From Belliella baltica DSM 15883 (lineage in GTDB: Bacteria; Bacteroidota; Bacteroidia; Cytophagales; Cyclobacteriaceae), in assembly GCF_000265405.1 (NCBI RefSeq), contig NC_018010.1:124001-188000 (forward strand): 64,000 nt of DNA. Reading direction: 5' to 3'. Within the stretch, counting starts at the first letter, position 1; each line of letters starts with the position of its first letter. The position numbers were made by a program, and so were the translations under genes. Of the stretch, positions 1 through 10,172 are shown in pieces. Below the pieces are notes generated by a model that searched no databases, was not told where the DNA came from, and was given only the letters and a program-made list of their open reading frames with translations.

Positions 1-3000
1 TCTGTATCAATCACCTCAGTATTCTGATCATTCACACGCTCCCAAGGTGGGGATTCATTCCACGAAGTGCCTACATCATAGAACGCGACCAATTGGAAAT
101 TTTTAATGAAGTTTGATGTAATATTTCCTCTCGATAAGTATGAAAATAACGGAATTCTCAATTCAGAAGAAAAAGTAATTACATTTCGTCCTCGGATCTC
201 ATCATAATTATAACCTCTCAAATCAACAAATTCAGCAAAAAGAATATTTGAATTTTCAAATCCTCCTGAATTTCTCACTGGAGATGCTTCTGGCCTGTTT
301 GTAGGAGGCCTGTAAAATTGATTAAAAAGCCAATTATCCATTCCACCAACAAGATAAGTTTGGGGATTTTGACCAAAGAAAGTTCCTCCAAATAATCTTG
401 TAGCAAATGTTATGTTCTTGTGAATTTTCTGATAATTTCTTAAATCCAAATAAGCATTAGTAAAGGATCGCTCACTGTTATTTAACCCTTGATAATGCAC
501 AGCTCCTATTTTCCCTTTCAAACCCTCTTGCATATACAAGCCAAGCTGCTGAGTTTTATCCACTACAAACTCCACTTTAGCGCCAGTATAATTGACATCA
601 AACCTATTTTGTTCAGGAACTACTCCTCTTAAAATTGAATCTGAATTTAAATTAAAATATTGACTCTTGGCGAAAAATGGTGCTACCATCACCCTACTAT
701 GAACATTGAAAGGATAAGAAAAGCCCAATTCAGTTTTTGTAAGCGTATATTTTTGGAAAGTCAAATCGCCCTCAGTCACCTGAATCGTCCTACGATCAAA
801 CCTGCCTCTCAAATCTATCCTTTGTTTCAAGTATTGATAATCAAAGAAAATGTCACTCCCTGACCTAAAATCTAAGGTAGTCATTATCCCTCCTTCAAAA
901 AGATGGTTTTCTAGTAAATCGGACATCTTACCATTCAAGCTAGCACCAAAACCTCTCAACGGATCAACTACAAACGTGGTCTTTAAACTACTGGTAATAA
1001 ATTGTGGTGTCATTTTTTGAGGACCAGTAACCATTCTTCTCATACTTTGACTTCTAAATTTATCTAGTAAATTATTTCTTGATTGAAGTTGAGAAAGACT
1101 ATTAGTAGGCTGAACCAAAGCAGGAACTGTATCAAACGTGTAATTCTCGGTATCTATTCCACCTCTTCTTTCAAATCTTAATCGCTCTGTATTGATACTA
1201 CCAGTCATGTTGCCCGTTACTGGAATGGTATCATTACTTACTGCTGTCACTTTGGCCTGAGAATTACTCACAGCTCTTTGCTGATTCCCACCTACAATAA
1301 GATCTTCTAGCTTGATGTTTAAAGTTGAATCTCTTTTAACTTCCTCAGACTTTTGAGTAATCCCTGTTCTAGAATCTCTAGGCTCAACTCGAGTTTCTTG
1401 TTGTTCTAATCTTCGGTTTGTAATCCTTTCGTTAAGAGTTTTAGCTTGTTGAATTTGAATTCGAGGAATACTAGGAGTAAATTGGTCTGTATTGTTGAAA
1501 GGCTCAACTACTAGGTAACTTTGATTTCCGTCTCGGTAAGAATACGCTACCCTATTTAATCTTGAAGAATAGTCGAACGCTTCTATACTTTTATCAAAAG
1601 AAGACACTTGACTGGAAATCGCTCCATTGGCACTCATTCTCATCAAGTTCATAATTCCACTTTGATCACTCAGGTGAAGTATGAAATTTGAATTTAAGAC
1701 TGTTGGTTTAACATTAATAAAATTGCTATTGGTCAATTTTGATATTACTTCGGTAGAATCTGTGATATCTATTTTATACAGATTAAAATAATCTGGTAGC
1801 TTCCTTACATCTGGATATCTTGTCAAAACAGAGTCTGGAAGCTCAGTAAAGTTTGATGAAAAAACAATAGTTGAATCATTTAAAAATATTGGATCTATAT
1901 TGTCAAAAGCATCATTGGTGAGACGCTTTCCTACACCTCGAACATTTAGAGAAAAGACATCTGTTTTTCCGTTTGAAATGGCTGAAACAACCATATTTCT
2001 ACCAGTAGAATTGTAATCTAAACTTAAAATCTGTGTGATATTTCTCAGAAAGATTTTATCCTGATTTGACCCATCAATAGCTCTTAAAATCAAGGATGTA
2101 GTTCCTCTTTTGTATGTTGCAATTGCTAGATTTAAAGTATCTCTCCATGCAATTACTGGACTGGTTAAGTTAGCAGGTTGATCAGCGGAACGTGTTCCTC
2201 CAGATAAAATCGTTCGCTCTCTCTTCGTCGCTACTTCTTGAACTTGGACTTTATATTTACCACCTTTATTGATTACATAAGCCAAATGCTTTCCGTCAGG
2301 ACTAAACTTGATATCATTAATTTTTCCTAACTCTCCTGACTTAGTTCTATTGACAACATTATTTTGATTAAAATCTTTAAAAGTAGTCAATACAGATTCA
2401 TTTGTTTGAACATAAAACTGCTGCCATTGCTCTGTAAAAATCTTGTAATTGAGACCTATTGTATTAGCTATGCTATTTTCTTCATTTCTATTTATCCTAC
2501 TTAGATTCAAAATACTTGAAATGTACCTCCTCCCATATTTTTCAGCGATAAAATTCCAGATTGATTGACCGACTAGAGCTGCTTCTTTTTCTTGAAGTCT
2601 ATGAACTTTTTGCTTCTTATCTTCTACAAAATAATGTCTGATAAAATCATCCATTTCTCTATTCCAACCATGTGCTAGATACATTGCTACACCTTCAATA
2701 TACCAATCTGGAAAACTATTAATCAAATTTGATTGAAATGCATCAGCTATAGTAGCTCCATAGAGCATCTCTTCTATAATAACCTTAGATGTGCTATAAA
2801 TTAAATCCTTTTTGAAGGCTTCCCAAGTCCCTGTGTAAGCTACCTCTCCAAGAAGTTTGCTAAAAAAAGTCTGCCCATCTACTGTGTATTCATCCTTGTT
2901 AAGGTTCAAATTACTCTGCAAAAGTTCTTCAGGTGAATTATAGATGAAAATTTTTGGCTTTGTGTACGCAACATACCCAATGAGCTGCGTTAGACGATCA

Positions 3001-3218
3001 AATTCATTTTCTAAATAATCAATAGCCATTCTAGCATTATTGACGCCACCATCATAATAATAGACTTCAAAGTTATTTGAACTGAAATAATACCACTCAA
3101 TATCTTTATGCTGAACCCTATTCTTTCCAAATCTCTCTTGATCAAACTGAGCAGTAGCAACAAATACGGGCATTATCAGCCCAAAAAGCAATGTGTAGTA
3201 GAAAATCTTATTTTTCAT
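1..3218 (-). CDS. Secreted TolB-propeller / outer-membrane beta-barrel protein, partial (C-terminus beyond the window)
   Basis: Read by eye from an ATG at 3218; the frame stays open to base 1, giving about 1,072 residues and no stop. Residues 1-24 form a signal peptide ending VATAQ. Residues 30-250 resemble the peptidase-MA-like region of Bacteroidota PD40 proteins, with FPDWYIEGVAMY near residue 170, but the expected HExxH is absent (the helix reads KVIIEEMLYG). Residues 270-560 hold TolB/PD40-type propeller repeats (FSPDGKHLAYV). From about residue 750 the sequence looks like a D15/Omp85-style barrel, with repeated aromatic beta-strands, ELRIPLFSY and FQLVAFYDVGTSW. I infer an outer-membrane-anchored protein; its substrate is unknown. 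It is transcribed away from the oxidoreductase gene to its right. Confidence 0.75.
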   Translation of the reverse strand, partial: MKNKIFYYTLLFGLIMPVFVATAQFDQERFGKNRVQHKDIEWYYFSSNNFEVYYYDGGVNNARMAIDYLENEFDRLTQLIGYVAYTKPKIFIYNSPEELLQSNLNLNKDEYTVDGQTFFSKLLGEVAYTGTWEAFKKDLIYSTSKVIIEEMLYGATIADAFQSNLINSFPDWYIEGVAMYLAHGWNREMDDFIRHYFVEDKKQKVHRLQEKEAALVGQSIWNFIAEKYGRRYISSILNLSRINRNEENSIANTIGLNYKIFTEQWQQFYVQTNESVLTTFKDFNQNNVVNRTKSGELGKINDIKFSPDGKHLAYVINKGGKYKVQVQEVATKRERTILSGGTRSADQPANLTSPVIAWRDTLNLAIATYKRGTTSLILRAIDGSNQDKIFLRNITQILSLDYNSTGRNMVVSAISNGKTDVFSLNVRGVGKRLTNDAFDNIDPIFLNDSTIVFSSNFTELPDSVLTRYPDVRKLPDYFNLYKIDITDSTEVISKLTNSNFINVKPTVLNSNFILHLSDQSGIMNLMRMSANGAISSQVSSFDKSIEAFDYSSRLNRVAYSYRDGNQSYLVVEPFNNTDQFTPSIPRIQIQQAKTLNERITNRRLEQQETRVEPRDSRTGITQKSEEVKRDSTLNIKLEDLIVGGNQQRAVSNSQAKVTAVSNDTIPVTGNMTGSINTERLRFERRGGIDTENYTFDTVPALVQPTNSLSQLQSRNNLLDKFRSQSMRRMVTGPQKMTPQFITSSLKTTFVVDPLRGFGASLNGKMSDLLENHLFEGGIMTTLDFRSGSDIFFDYQYLKQRIDLRGRFDRRTIQVTEGDLTFQKYTLTKTELGFSYPFNVHSRVMVAPFFAKSQYFNLNSDSILRGVVPEQNRFDVNYTGAKVEFVVDKTQQLGLYMQEGLKGKIGAVHYQGLNNSERSFTNAYLDLRNYQKIHKNITFATRLFGGTFFGQNPQTYLVGGMDNWLFNQFYRPPTNRPEASPVRNSGGFENSNILFAEFVDLRGYNYDEIRGRNVITFSSELRIPLFSYLSRGNITSNFIKNFQLVAFYDVGTSWNESPPWERVNDQNTEVIDT

Positions 3219-3239
3219 TAGTCAAAGGCAACTTAGAAT

Positions 3240-4298
3240 TTAAATATACTTAAAAAAACGACTTATGTTAACATCATTTTGGGGTTGATTCTGATTTTTC
3301 AATAAATCCACCATCATTTTACTATAATACGGAACCAAAGAAACGCCCTTAGCTCCAAAACCATTAAAAACATAAACGCTTTCGTGGTCAGGATGTTTTC
3401 CCAATAGTGGCCTTCTATCTTTTGTAGCTGGCCGAATCCCTGTTTTGTGATCGATTAGCTTTTTTTCCTTCACTCTTACAAGGTTTTCTAATCGCTCGTA
3501 AAGCTCAATTTTTGCCCTCTCTGTTGGTCCTTGATCCAAATCATGCCAAGAATATGTTGATCCTACGCGGACTAGCCCATTTGGTAAAGAAATTCTAAAA
3601 ACTCCCCGGTTAATAATCTCTTCAGGTTGAAAATCTTGCTTCAAATCCAATATTTCTCCTTTCACAGGTGAAAAAGGTAAAAATGAAAAATATTTACTCT
3701 TCATAGTTCCCAACCCATTACAATAAATAACACCCTTAGCAGAAATGTCATTGTATTGAATTTTTTCATTAGCAATAATTAATTTACTTTCATCGAAATA
3801 TGCTTCCTCTAAAGCATTTTTCTGTTTGAGGAATTTTGAATAACTGTCTAGCAAAGTATTGATATCCAAATAACCAGAATTTGTTAAAATCACTCCCCCA
3901 AAATCGTTTTTTACTTCTTCATAAAGTGGATTTGTTTGAATTTTCTTGAGATAAACCCTAAACTTTTCATCCTCACTATTACCCATCCATTCGTTCTGCT
4001 CTTCAATATTTAAAAATGGTCTGTAAATAGGCTTTTTATATAAAAACTTACTCTCTAAGAAACCCTCTAATTCTTCATAAAGCGGCTCGATTTCAGGAAA
4101 AAGCAAATCTGCATTCCATGTTTTGACCATTTTCCGTCCTGTTACAGGGTTATACAAACCTGCAGCAACTCTGCTGCTATTATTTGCCTGAGGCTCATCG
4201 ATTATCCTTACAGAATAGCCTTCTTTGATCAGTCGATAAGACAAAATCGTACCTGCTAAACCTTGTCCAATAAGTAAAAAATCTACTTCCATACCCAA
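3240..4298 (-). CDS. FAD-dependent oxidoreductase (DAO family)
   Basis: The N-terminus has the dinucleotide-binding motif GQGLAGTILSYRL (residues 11-23) and, near residue 45, the AAGLYNPVTGRK region typical of DAO/glycine-oxidase-like flavoproteins. The C-terminus (HKTGIRPATKDRRPLLG, then FNGFGAKG) is the second half of the FAD site. The protein resembles the C-terminal oxidase domain of MnmC, but nothing here shows a tRNA-modifying partner, so the substrate is unknown. The start could equally be the Met at residue 3 (4292). It lies 21 bp upstream of the large secreted protein gene on the same strand and is divergent from the MBL hydrolase gene. Confidence 0.8.
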   Translation of the reverse strand: MGMEVDFLLIGQGLAGTILSYRLIKEGYSVRIIDEPQANNSSRVAAGLYNPVTGRKMVKTWNADLLFPEIEPLYEELEGFLESKFLYKKPIYRPFLNIEEQNEWMGNSEDEKFRVYLKKIQTNPLYEEVKNDFGGVILTNSGYLDINTLLDSYSKFLKQKNALEEAYFDESKLIIANEKIQYNDISAKGVIYCNGLGTMKSKYFSFLPFSPVKGEILDLKQDFQPEEIINRGVFRISLPNGLVRVGSTYSWHDLDQGPTERAKIELYERLENLVRVKEKKLIDHKTGIRPATKDRRPLLGKHPDHESVYVFNGFGAKGVSLVPYYSKMMVDLLKNQNQPQNDVNISRFFKYI

Positions 4299-4350
4299 AA
4301 TTAAATTCTTTCTTTGTTATTTTGATCCTTTCAAGAAAATGTTTCAACCT

Positions 4351-5004
4351 ATGTTACAAATTAAATCATTTACCTTCAATCCTTTCATGGAAAACACATT
4401 CCTACTTTTTGATGAAACTAAAGAGGCTGTCATACTTGATCCAGGTTGTTACGAAAAAGCCGAAAAAGAAACCTTAAAAAATTTCATCTCTAAAGAAGGG
4501 CTAAACATCAAATACTTAATCAATACCCATTGTCATATTGACCATGTTTTAGGAAATGCTTACATAAAAAGACAATACAATGTCCCGCTCCTCATGCATA
4601 AAAATGAAGTAGTTGTGCTGAAATCAGTTTCTTCCTATGCTTCCAATTATGGATTCCCTGCCTACGAAGAGACAGAGCCGGATAAATTTATTGATGAAAA
4701 TGACCAAATTGAATTTGGTAATATGACGCTAAAGATCAAATTTGTCCCAGGGCATGCACCTGGTCATTTAATATTTTATAATTTAGATTCAAATATTTGC
4801 ATAGCAGGTGACACCCTATTTCAAGGAAGCATTGGGCGAACAGATCTTCCAGGTGGAGATCATCTAACTTTACTAAATGCCATCAAAACTGAAATGTTTA
4901 CCTTGCCAGAAACAATGACAATTTATCCAGGACATGGGCCAGAAACAAACATTGGCTTTGAGAAAATCAATAATCCTTTTGTAGGAGAAAGAGCAAAGTT
5001 TTGA
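4351..5004 (+). CDS. MBL-fold metallo-hydrolase, glyoxalase II-like
   Basis: Has the metal-binding HxHxDH motif (NTHCHIDHVLG), the further ligands PGHAPGHL, AGDTLFQGSIGRTD and the terminal YPGHGPET, and family-typical length. This is the YcbL/glyoxalase-II-like group of soluble hydrolases that cleave thioesters such as S-lactoylglutathione; the substrate here is inferred only. I chose the Met at 4351 because homologues begin close to M-x-IKxFTFNPFxEN; the ATG at 4339 adds four residues. The stop overlaps the pssA start by 4 bp, which suggests translational coupling in a run that continues into porU and porV. Confidence 0.85.
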   Translation: MLQIKSFTFNPFMENTFLLFDETKEAVILDPGCYEKAEKETLKNFISKEGLNIKYLINTHCHIDHVLGNAYIKRQYNVPLLMHKNEVVVLKSVSSYASNYGFPAYEETEPDKFIDENDQIEFGNMTLKIKFVPGHAPGHLIFYNLDSNICIAGDTLFQGSIGRTDLPGGDHLTLLNAIKTEMFTLPETMTIYPGHGPETNIGFEKINNPFVGERAKF

Positions 5005-5705
5005 TGATCAAAAAACATATCCCTAACGCAATCACAAGTTTGAATCTCCTCTCAGGGATGATGGGGATTTATTATGTTCTTTCCGGAAAAATTGAATATG
5101 GCGCATATTTTATTTTTTTGGCAGCAGTTTTTGATTTTTTAGATGGATTTGTAGCGAGAATCTTGAGAGTTCATAGTGAGATCGGCAAGCAACTAGATTC
5201 ATTAGCTGATTTGGTAACTTTTGGAGTATTACCTTCATTTATAATTTTCCAATGGATCAAAGACCTTTCAGATGCCGAGTATCTTCCCTTTTTTGCATTT
5301 TTAATAGGGATATTTTCAGCCCTTCGACTTGCTAAATTCAATGTAGACACAAGGCAGACTGATCGCTTCATTGGAGTTCCAACACCTGCCAATGCCCTAC
5401 TGATAAGCACACTTCCGTTTTTAGTCCATAAATTTCCAATAGTTGAAAATTTGATCGCAAACCCATATACTTTAATCGGAATAGCTTTAGTTATGTCTTT
5501 CCTTTTGGTTGCTGAGATTCCGCTTATTGCTCTTAAATTCAAGAATTATGAATTCCAAAAAAACCTCTTTAGATACATTACTTTGGGTATTGGGTTTGTT
5601 TGTTTAATAACTTTAGGTTTGGCTGGAATACCCATTATAATTATTTCTTATATTGCACTTTCTGTATTGGAGGGAGTGATCTATAGTAATGAAGGCAAAG
5701 TTTAA
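5001..5705 (+). CDS. pssA: CDP-diacylglycerol-serine O-phosphatidyltransferase
   Basis: An integral membrane enzyme that makes phosphatidylserine, the precursor of phosphatidylethanolamine. The full CDP-alcohol phosphotransferase signature is visible near residues 47-75: DGFVAR, then G (EIGKQ), then DSLAD, matching DGx2ARx8Gx3Dx3D. Several hydrophobic helices follow, including a long one at about 185-230. Its 234 residues suit the family. The gene overlaps both the MBL hydrolase gene before it and porU after it (5689-5705), so all three are probably co-transcribed. Confidence 0.92.
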   Translation: MMIKKHIPNAITSLNLLSGMMGIYYVLSGKIEYGAYFIFLAAVFDFLDGFVARILRVHSEIGKQLDSLADLVTFGVLPSFIIFQWIKDLSDAEYLPFFAFLIGIFSALRLAKFNVDTRQTDRFIGVPTPANALLISTLPFLVHKFPIVENLIANPYTLIGIALVMSFLLVAEIPLIALKFKNYEFQKNLFRYITLGIGFVCLITLGLAGIPIIIISYIALSVLEGVIYSNEGKV

Positions 5706-8700
5706 AATATTTTTAAGAAGGTTTCTGATAAGTCTTTTCCTTCCATTCTTTTTTAACCATTATTTGGCTGCACAAGAGCAGTATTTTAAGTTCCCAGTTA
5801 AGGAATCTGGTGTTTATAAAATCACTTCAAATCAAATTAGTAATTTTGGTGCAAGCGCTTTGACTGATATCAGCATTTATGGTAATGCAGGCTTACTTCC
5901 TCAAAAATTAGATAGCATCGATCTTTCATTAAGAGAAATCCCAAGTAAAATAATTGGTGATGAATTATTTTTCTATCTCGAAGGACCACATCAAGTCAAT
6001 GCTTTAGAAAATGATTGGGAATATCAACATCATTATTATACAGATACTGTTTTCTATCTTATTTCAGCTAAAACCCCAGTCAAAAGAATTACAGACGCAC
6101 AAGAATCCCATCTAAATTCTTCAGGAAATTTATTCCAAATAATAGTAAAAAAAGAAGAGGACACAAACCTACTTTCCTCGGGCAGGAATTGGTATGGAAA
6201 TCCAATTTTTAGCGGACAAGCGTATAATCACACTTTTTCAATTCCAGCAGGAAATTCGGGTCAAGCAATGATAAAGAGTAAAGTAATGGCTCAATCTCTT
6301 CAAACAAGTCAATTCAATCTTTTGATAAATGGTCAAAATAGATCAAATTTCACCATTCCATCTATTCCAAATGCTATTTATGGGATCAAAGGACGAGAGG
6401 AATCCATCAAATTACCTTTAAATCTGGAAAATAACTCGCCTGTAAATTTTCAACTTTCTTATCAAACTTCTGATGTGAATGGCGGAGCTTATATCGATTT
6501 TGTTTCAATCGCTGTCCCCTATCCAAATACCGATTTACCAAGTGGTATTTACTTTCATTTATCTGATAATCTTATACAAATCTCTCCAATTTCTGATAGA
6601 AATATTTTCATCTTAGACGACATCTATCGAACTCGATTTGTCTCAGCATCTACTTCAATTCAATTAGGGGAAAAAGTGGTTGTTTTCAACACTAGCGAGG
6701 CGAAAATCATATCTCAATTCAAACCAGCCAATTTAGAATTAAGATCAAGTCCAATAAGTCAATCCCTAGTGATTATTACGAATAATCAACTAAAACCTGA
6801 AGCTGACAGACTTGCCAACCATAAAAATAACATCGGGATCAGCACAAGAGTGGTTCTTTTACAGGACATTTTTGATGCGTTTGGATATGGTACATATGAC
6901 ATCACTGCAATAAGAAATTTCCTGTCTTATCATTACAACTTAGATGGTCAGATAGAAAACGTATTATTTTTTGGAAAAGGAACATTTGATTACAAAGGTA
7001 AAATCTCTGGAGGAAGACCAAATTTAATACCTTCATACAGTTCTCGAAATAGTCTCAATCCATTGGCAACCTATTCATCTGATGACTATTTTGGATTTTT
7101 GGATTTTGGTCAGGGCGAGTGGGAAGAAAGCAGTAATGGAGATGAAATCCTCAAAGTAGGAGTTGGCAGAATCCCAGCAATCTCGACTTTGGAGGCAAGA
7201 GAAATGGTAGATAAAATCATCGCTTATGAATTAAAATCCTCTAATCTAGGTGATTGGAAAAGAAAAATAGCTCTATTTGCAGATGATGCTGATAACAATA
7301 TCCATTTGAACGATGCCGAAAGTCATGCGGATTTTTTAACTCAAAATCACCCAGAATATTTATTAGAAAAAATATACTTAGACAGATACGAACAAATTAG
7401 AACTGCAGGAAGACAATCATCCCCACAAGCAAAAGAAGCCTTAACAAAAACCATTGAGGAGGGTGTCTTGATTTTCAATTTTATTGGGCATGGCAATGAA
7501 ACCACTTTGACCGCAGAGCGCGTTTTTCAAACTTCAGACTTGAGAGATTGGATAGAAAATCCGCTTTTACCATTATTTGTAACAGCCACTTGTGAGTTTG
7601 GAAGACATGACAGCCCATTTCTCAGGTCAGGTGCTGAAGAAATGCTTTTCGCAGAAAAAAAAGGAGTAATCGGACTTTTAACCACAGGGAGGCCTGTATT
7701 TAGTAGTATCAATTTTGCTTTGAACAAAGCCTTTATTGAAAACGTATTTCAAAAAGAAAATGGGGAAACTTTAGATCTTGGAGAGATTTTTAAAAGAACC
7801 AAAAACAATAGCCTCAATGGAGCGCTCAACAGGAACTTTTCCTTGCTTGGTGACCCATCCCTGAAGCTTGCGACTCCAGAATTAGAATCAAAAATTAAAG
7901 AGATTATTGATATTCAATTAGAAGTTGGAAAAGACACTTTGAGCGCCTTACAAAAAGTTGCAATTCATGGCAGTATCAGTGACCCACTAACCAATGCGAG
8001 AGTACTCAACGCAACAGGAACCTATAAAGTGACTTTATTCGATAAAAAAGAACAGCTCAGAACATTGGGAGATGAAAGTACGCCGACAAGTTTCATGGAA
8101 GAAGGAAATGTACTTTTTCAAGGATCTGGAGATATCACCAATGGTGAATTTGAGTTGGAGCTTATTGTTCCTCAAAATATCAATTATGAATTTGGTGAGG
8201 GGATTATCCGGGTTTTTGCAGAACTTGAAAATGGACAAGAGGCCATAGGAGCAGAAAAAATCACTATTGGAGGTACAAATTCAGCACCTCAACTCGATAC
8301 GGAGGGACCAGAAATAACTATGCTTTTTGGAAATGAATATGGAGAGAATTTTGAAGTATTTCAAGGAAATAACATCAAATTACTCGCAAAATTGAGCGAT
8401 GCAAGTGGGGTTAATATTTCGTCTAACAATATTGGTCAGGATATACTTTTGAGAATTAATAACAATGATCCAGTTTCAATTAATAATTTATACTTTTCTA
8501 TAGGAAATACGTTTACAAAAGGTGAAATCAGAGTTCCGATAGAAGGCCTAGTTGAAGGAATAAATATCATTTCGCTCGAAGCATGGGACAATGTCGGTAA
8601 TCGCTCAATCTTAGAAAGAGAGATCCACGTAGATGGAAGTCGTTCGGTGAAAATTCTAAAAAACACAACTTACCCAAATCCTAGCGAGGAGGTAAGTAAC

Positions 8701-8955
8701 TTTAAAATAGAGCATAACAGAGCCGGTGAAAACTTAATTTTATATTTGCGTGTTTTCTCCACATCAGGTCATGAAATATACCAAGCTAGCAAACGTTATG
8801 TGAGAGCTAATTATATTTTGGATGATTTCGCGTGGATTTTTTTCCATTCGAAGACCAAATATCCCGTAAAAGGAACTTATATTTACGAATTACAGCTCGT
8901 ATCAGAATTTGACAATACTTCAGATAAAAAGAGCGGCAAAATAATCATTAAATGA
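5689..8955 (+). CDS. porU: Type IX secretion system sortase PorU
   Basis: PorU is the cell-surface gingipain-fold (C25) protease that removes the C-terminal sorting signal of T9SS cargo and attaches cargo to lipopolysaccharide. Here 1,088 residues carry a signal peptide (cleavage near YLAAQ, residue 29), the catalytic His region FNFIGHGNETTL (about 600) and the catalytic Cys region FVTATCEFGRHDSPF (about 630). Immunoglobulin-like domains follow, and a C-terminal module near TYPNPSEEVSNF resembles a T9SS type A sorting domain. It overlaps pssA at its start and porV at its stop by 4 bp. The porU-porV pairing is the usual arrangement in this phylum and supports the call strongly. Confidence 0.95.
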   Translation: MKAKFKIFLRRFLISLFLPFFFNHYLAAQEQYFKFPVKESGVYKITSNQISNFGASALTDISIYGNAGLLPQKLDSIDLSLREIPSKIIGDELFFYLEGPHQVNALENDWEYQHHYYTDTVFYLISAKTPVKRITDAQESHLNSSGNLFQIIVKKEEDTNLLSSGRNWYGNPIFSGQAYNHTFSIPAGNSGQAMIKSKVMAQSLQTSQFNLLINGQNRSNFTIPSIPNAIYGIKGREESIKLPLNLENNSPVNFQLSYQTSDVNGGAYIDFVSIAVPYPNTDLPSGIYFHLSDNLIQISPISDRNIFILDDIYRTRFVSASTSIQLGEKVVVFNTSEAKIISQFKPANLELRSSPISQSLVIITNNQLKPEADRLANHKNNIGISTRVVLLQDIFDAFGYGTYDITAIRNFLSYHYNLDGQIENVLFFGKGTFDYKGKISGGRPNLIPSYSSRNSLNPLATYSSDDYFGFLDFGQGEWEESSNGDEILKVGVGRIPAISTLEAREMVDKIIAYELKSSNLGDWKRKIALFADDADNNIHLNDAESHADFLTQNHPEYLLEKIYLDRYEQIRTAGRQSSPQAKEALTKTIEEGVLIFNFIGHGNETTLTAERVFQTSDLRDWIENPLLPLFVTATCEFGRHDSPFLRSGAEEMLFAEKKGVIGLLTTGRPVFSSINFALNKAFIENVFQKENGETLDLGEIFKRTKNNSLNGALNRNFSLLGDPSLKLATPELESKIKEIIDIQLEVGKDTLSALQKVAIHGSISDPLTNARVLNATGTYKVTLFDKKEQLRTLGDESTPTSFMEEGNVLFQGSGDITNGEFELELIVPQNINYEFGEGIIRVFAELENGQEAIGAEKITIGGTNSAPQLDTEGPEITMLFGNEYGENFEVFQGNNIKLLAKLSDASGVNISSNNIGQDILLRINNNDPVSINNLYFSIGNTFTKGEIRVPIEGLVEGINIISLEAWDNVGNRSILEREIHVDGSRSVKILKNTTYPNPSEEVSNFKIEHNRAGENLILYLRVFSTSGHEIYQASKRYVRANYILDDFAWIFFHSKTKYPVKGTYIYELQLVSEFDNTSDKKSGKIIIK

Positions 8956-10172
8956 AAATATCAGTAAGCCATTCATTCAAAGCACTTTTTCTTCCCTTGG
9001 TATGTCTTTTGACTTACGAAGCGACAGCTCAAAACTCGACCATCATCTCAGGTCAAGACCCAAATAGACGTGTAATTACTACTGCCGTTCCTTTTTTGAA
9101 CTTTGCTCCAGACAGTAGACATTCTGCCATGGGAGATGTTGGTGTAGCTACTTCACCTGATGCAAATTCTGCACATTGGAATGCAGGGAAACTTGCTTTT
9201 ATCAAAGATGACATGGGCTTCTCCCTCTCTTATTCCCCTTGGCTAAGAAGATTAGTAAATGATATGTCAGTCAGTTACCTGACAGGCTACAAAAAAATAG
9301 ATGAAAACTCAGCCTTTGGATTCGATTTACGATATTTCAATATGGGTGATATCCAATTAACTGACCAAAGGGGAAATGAACTGGGAGAGTTTACGCCAAG
9401 AGACATTGCGATTGGTGGTACCTACTCTAGAAGGTTGTCCGAAAATTTAGGCTTAGGTATCTCAGCAAGATTTATACATTCAAATTTATCAGGAAATATA
9501 TCCTCCGTACGTGGTTCAGAAAGTAGACCTGGTGTAACTGTTGGTACCGATGTGGGATTATTTTACACCAAAGATGTACTTGCAGGAAGCAAAGAAGGAG
9601 TTTGGTCTTGGGGAGTCTCCATTACAAATATTGGACCTAAGCTAACCTATAATAGTGCTGAGGACTTAGATTATATTCCAACCAATTTTAGAATTGGTAC
9701 GGCCTATCAAATCAAAATGGATGAATATAATTCAATCACATTTGCACTTGATTTCAATAAGTTGATGGTTCCTACTCCTCCCATTTATAGTACAGATGAA
9801 AATGGAAATTTAATTACAGATTCCAATGGAAATCTAATAATAGAACCTGGAAATGGGAAAGACCCAAATAGACCACTTATTGCGGGGATGTTTGGCTCCT
9901 TCACTGACGCACCAGGAGGTTTCAGTGAAGAAATGCAGGAGATGATGATTTCTTTTGGTGTTGAATATCTTTATAACGAAAAATTAGCCTTGAGAACAGG
10001 GTATTTCTATGAAAATGTAAACAAAGGAGGAAGGCGATACTTCACTATGGGAGTTGGGTTCAACTATAAAACACTAGGATTTGATTTCTCTTACTTAGTC
10101 CCACAAGTACAAAACAATCCACTGGCAGAAACACTCAGACTTTCTCTAGCATACAACATCTCAAAACGATGA
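8952..10172 (+). CDS. porV: Type IX secretion system outer-membrane channel protein PorV
   Basis: PorV (LptO) is a FadL-like outer-membrane barrel that shuttles T9SS substrates from the translocon to PorU. The protein has a signal peptide (MKISVSHSFKALFLPLVCLL to ATAQ) and the family-typical start of the mature part, RRVITTAVPFLNFAPDSRHSAMGDVGVA. Alternating beta-strands run throughout and the C-terminal strand ends in YNISKR. Its 406 residues match the family. Overlaps of 4 bp with porU upstream and with the M16-like gene downstream indicate one transcript. Confidence 0.95.
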   Translation: MKISVSHSFKALFLPLVCLLTYEATAQNSTIISGQDPNRRVITTAVPFLNFAPDSRHSAMGDVGVATSPDANSAHWNAGKLAFIKDDMGFSLSYSPWLRRLVNDMSVSYLTGYKKIDENSAFGFDLRYFNMGDIQLTDQRGNELGEFTPRDIAIGGTYSRRLSENLGLGISARFIHSNLSGNISSVRGSESRPGVTVGTDVGLFYTKDVLAGSKEGVWSWGVSITNIGPKLTYNSAEDLDYIPTNFRIGTAYQIKMDEYNSITFALDFNKLMVPTPPIYSTDENGNLITDSNGNLIIEPGNGKDPNRPLIAGMFGSFTDAPGGFSEEMQEMMISFGVEYLYNEKLALRTGYFYENVNKGGRRYFTMGVGFNYKTLGFDFSYLVPQVQNNPLAETLRLSLAYNISKR

